From: Firmicutes bacterium UBA4049
GTDB taxonomy: Bacteria; Bacillota; Desulfotomaculia; Desulfotomaculales; Nap2-2B
DNA length: 61,443 bases
Direction: 5' to 3'
Assembly (NCBI GenBank): GCA_002382755.1
Contig: DFZT01000053.1
Location: 1 to 61,443 of the forward strand
Shown one piece after another: positions 60,030-61,443 of this stretch. How positions within the stretch are numbered: the stretch's first letter is position 1; each line of letters opens with the position of its first letter. Position numbers and translations under genes: made by a program. A model generated the notes under the pieces. It saw only the letters and a list, made by a program, of their open reading frames with translations, was not told where the DNA came from and did no database searches.

Positions 60030-61396
60030 AAAAAGATTATCAGGTTGATATGGGCCGCGGACCTATTGCAAAGGTTGTTCTTTCCCTCGCCCTGCCTGCG
60101 ATGATCTCCATGCTTTTCCAGAATCTCTATGCCCTTATAGACACCATGTTTATTTCCAACCTGGGAGCTTTTCCGCTTGCCGCTCAATCCCTGGCTGTTC
60201 CTTTGTTCTACTTGGCGCTCTCAGTCGGCAAGGGGGTACAGGTTGGAACAGCCAGTTTAATCAGTCAGGCCCGCGGCCAGGGAAAGAATGAAGAAGTTAA
60301 CATCAAAGCAACAGCGGCGCTTCCCCTTCTGCTTATTTTGATGCTCCTGCTTTTCCCGCTGCTTATTCCAAGCGCGGGCATCTCTTTCTTTAAAATGTTG
60401 GGAGCTTCAGCCGATGTTTGCGGTCACGCATACAATTACACTTTCTGGCTGATCCTGGGGTTCCCCGTAATGTCGTATGTCATGATTGCCGAGGCTATTT
60501 CAATGAGCCACGGGAATACAGTCACACCAATGAAATCAATGATTATCGGTAATTGTCTGAATGCCGTTTTGAATCCGTTTTTTATGTTTTCTCTGGGAAT
60601 GGGTATTGCGGGTTCCTCCCTGGCAACTTTAATCGGGCAGCTGGTTTCAGCCTTTTATATGAGATCAAAGCTCAAAAAGTACGGCCTGGTCACCCCGGCG
60701 ATCAGGTTTAATTCAACTACTTTAATACAATGGAAACAAATAGGCTCCCTGGGTTTCTTCGTTGCAATAACCCTGTTGATCAGCCCTTTGGGCCTGTCCC
60801 TGCTTAACGGGGTGCTTGCGTCTCTCGGGGCGGCCGCAGTCGGCGCCTGGAACATTATGTCCCGCCTTGAAATGCTGGGTTTGCTTCCCTTGTACGGGAT
60901 GGCGAGCGCATTGATACCTTTTATGGCATACAATTACGGCCGGAAAAATTTCGGCCGTGTACAAGAAGGCGTCCGCTTCAGTCTTATTTTTTCTTTTATT
61001 TTTATACTGCCTGTTATTGCAATTTTCATTTTCCTGCCGCATTACCTGATGTTTCCCTTTCGGGCTGGTAATGAAGTCAGGCAGTTAGGGATTCAAGCGA
61101 TCCGGCTTGCTGCTTTCGGGCATCTTTTTATACCTGTAGAGATAGCCCTGTACAGCTCCGCCCAGGGGTTGAAAAGACCATGGTATCTTCTTGCGGCAAT
61201 AGTCTTTCGAATGCTTTTTGCAAGATACCCGCTTGCCATCCTTTTTGCTGTAAATTGGGGGATCAACGGGGTGTACTGGTGCCAGCCCGCCTCGATGGGA
61301 ATCTCGGTATTACTGTCGGCTGCCTTGCTCGCGCGCCTTTTAAGACAGGCGCGAAAAGATCTGAATTACGGCCATACAGCTTCCATAAAAGCTTAG
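60026..61396 (+). CDS. MATE-family multidrug/metabolite exporter
   Basis: The 456-residue protein has about 12 membrane spans with the two MatE repeats (residues about 12-170 and 235-400), and typical strings GRGPIAKVVLSLALPAMISML, GKGVQVGTASLISQARGQG and RMLFARYPLAILF (given in part). MATE proteins expel organic cations or metabolites with H+ or Na+. Its 4-base overlap with the hydroxylase FAD subunit suggests it exports the product or substrate of that pathway. The window ends 47 bases later; no further gene can be called. Confidence 0.92.
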   Translation: MKKDYQVDMGRGPIAKVVLSLALPAMISMLFQNLYALIDTMFISNLGAFPLAAQSLAVPLFYLALSVGKGVQVGTASLISQARGQGKNEEVNIKATAALPLLLILMLLLFPLLIPSAGISFFKMLGASADVCGHAYNYTFWLILGFPVMSYVMIAEAISMSHGNTVTPMKSMIIGNCLNAVLNPFFMFSLGMGIAGSSLATLIGQLVSAFYMRSKLKKYGLVTPAIRFNSTTLIQWKQIGSLGFFVAITLLISPLGLSLLNGVLASLGAAAVGAWNIMSRLEMLGLLPLYGMASALIPFMAYNYGRKNFGRVQEGVRFSLIFSFIFILPVIAIFIFLPHYLMFPFRAGNEVRQLGIQAIRLAAFGHLFIPVEIALYSSAQGLKRPWYLLAAIVFRMLFARYPLAILFAVNWGINGVYWCQPASMGISVLLSAALLARLLRQARKDLNYGHTASIKA

Positions 61397-61443
61397 TACT
61401 TAAGCCTTTTTACACTCTTTTATATCAGTGCTGACGCATGAAT

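Overview
The window looks like a chromosomal stretch from an anaerobic, endospore-forming Gram-positive bacterium of the Clostridia, most like the Peptococcaceae (Desulfotomaculum/Pelotomaculum type). This is inferred from gene content: a T-box leader, a large Bacillus-type SRP RNA next to dnaX-ybaB-recR-bofA, a BofA sporulation protein, a DUF5693/CsaB/LCP/TagA envelope cluster, electron-transfer flavoproteins, a double-cubane 2-hydroxyacyl-CoA dehydratase-type system and molybdenum hydroxylases. No 16S gene is present, so the genus is not proven. No CRISPR array or prophage was seen.

Layout. 1-2030: cut-off start of a YraN-type gene, an IS91-like HUH (Y2) transposase element, then a complete T-box leader with its own promoter but no synthetase behind it. 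2055-5111: etfBA and the HtpX protease. 5101-12597: a nitrogen/amide block with asparagine synthetase, a glutamine-synthetase-like protein that has lost most catalytic residues, glutamine-dependent NAD synthetase, a LigD remnant, PII (glnB) and an ammonium transporter with a structured leader. 12967-15262: tRNA-Glu, an unknown cysteine-tailed protein and a broken copy of it, a GreA-like factor and a tiny gene. 15271-23632: an envelope-polysaccharide operon (TagA/WecG, secreted protein, LCP, DUF5693, CsaB, phosphodiester glycosidase, beta-propeller). 23667-28594: double P-loop ATPase, cyclophilin lipoprotein, LysR, a zinc-ribbon/transglutaminase-like membrane protein and a CBS protein. 28698-32868: YedF, dehydratase activator, double-cubane protein and cysteine desulfurase, a set that suggests sulfur/selenium handling and low-potential electron transfer. 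34175-37771: modDABC molybdate uptake. 38113-42597: RecD2, CapA, a decayed CapA copy, a small secreted protein. 42665-47292: tRNA-Arg, bofA, recR, ybaB, dnaX, SRP RNA, tRNA-Ser and two half-size GDT1-family cation transporters. 47589-50575: unknown protein, zinc-ribbon protein whose Shine-Dalgarno is locked in a hairpin, a frameshifted polX, an FAH-family hydrolase and a cupin. 50629-52712: a SpoIIE phosphatase fused to an anti-sigma-type ATPase, with its STAS partner. 52912-61396: a divergent operon of ATPase/GNAT fusion, HisC-like aminotransferase, second GNAT, three-subunit molybdenum hydroxylase and MATE exporter.

How the parts may work together. The molybdate importer can supply the molybdenum hydroxylase at the right end, and the YedF/NifS set could supply sulfur or selenium for such enzymes (inference). 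The nitrogen block links amide-nitrogen users with PII/Amt sensing, and two of its transcripts carry attenuator-like hairpins with six-base loops. The least explained parts are the inactive-looking glutamine synthetase, the T-box now sitting in front of a transposase, the hairpin-gated zinc-ribbon gene, and the signalling/aminotransferase/hydroxylase/exporter locus at the right end. Several decayed genes (ligD, polX, capA copy, fragment of the 13213-13953 gene) show ongoing gene loss.
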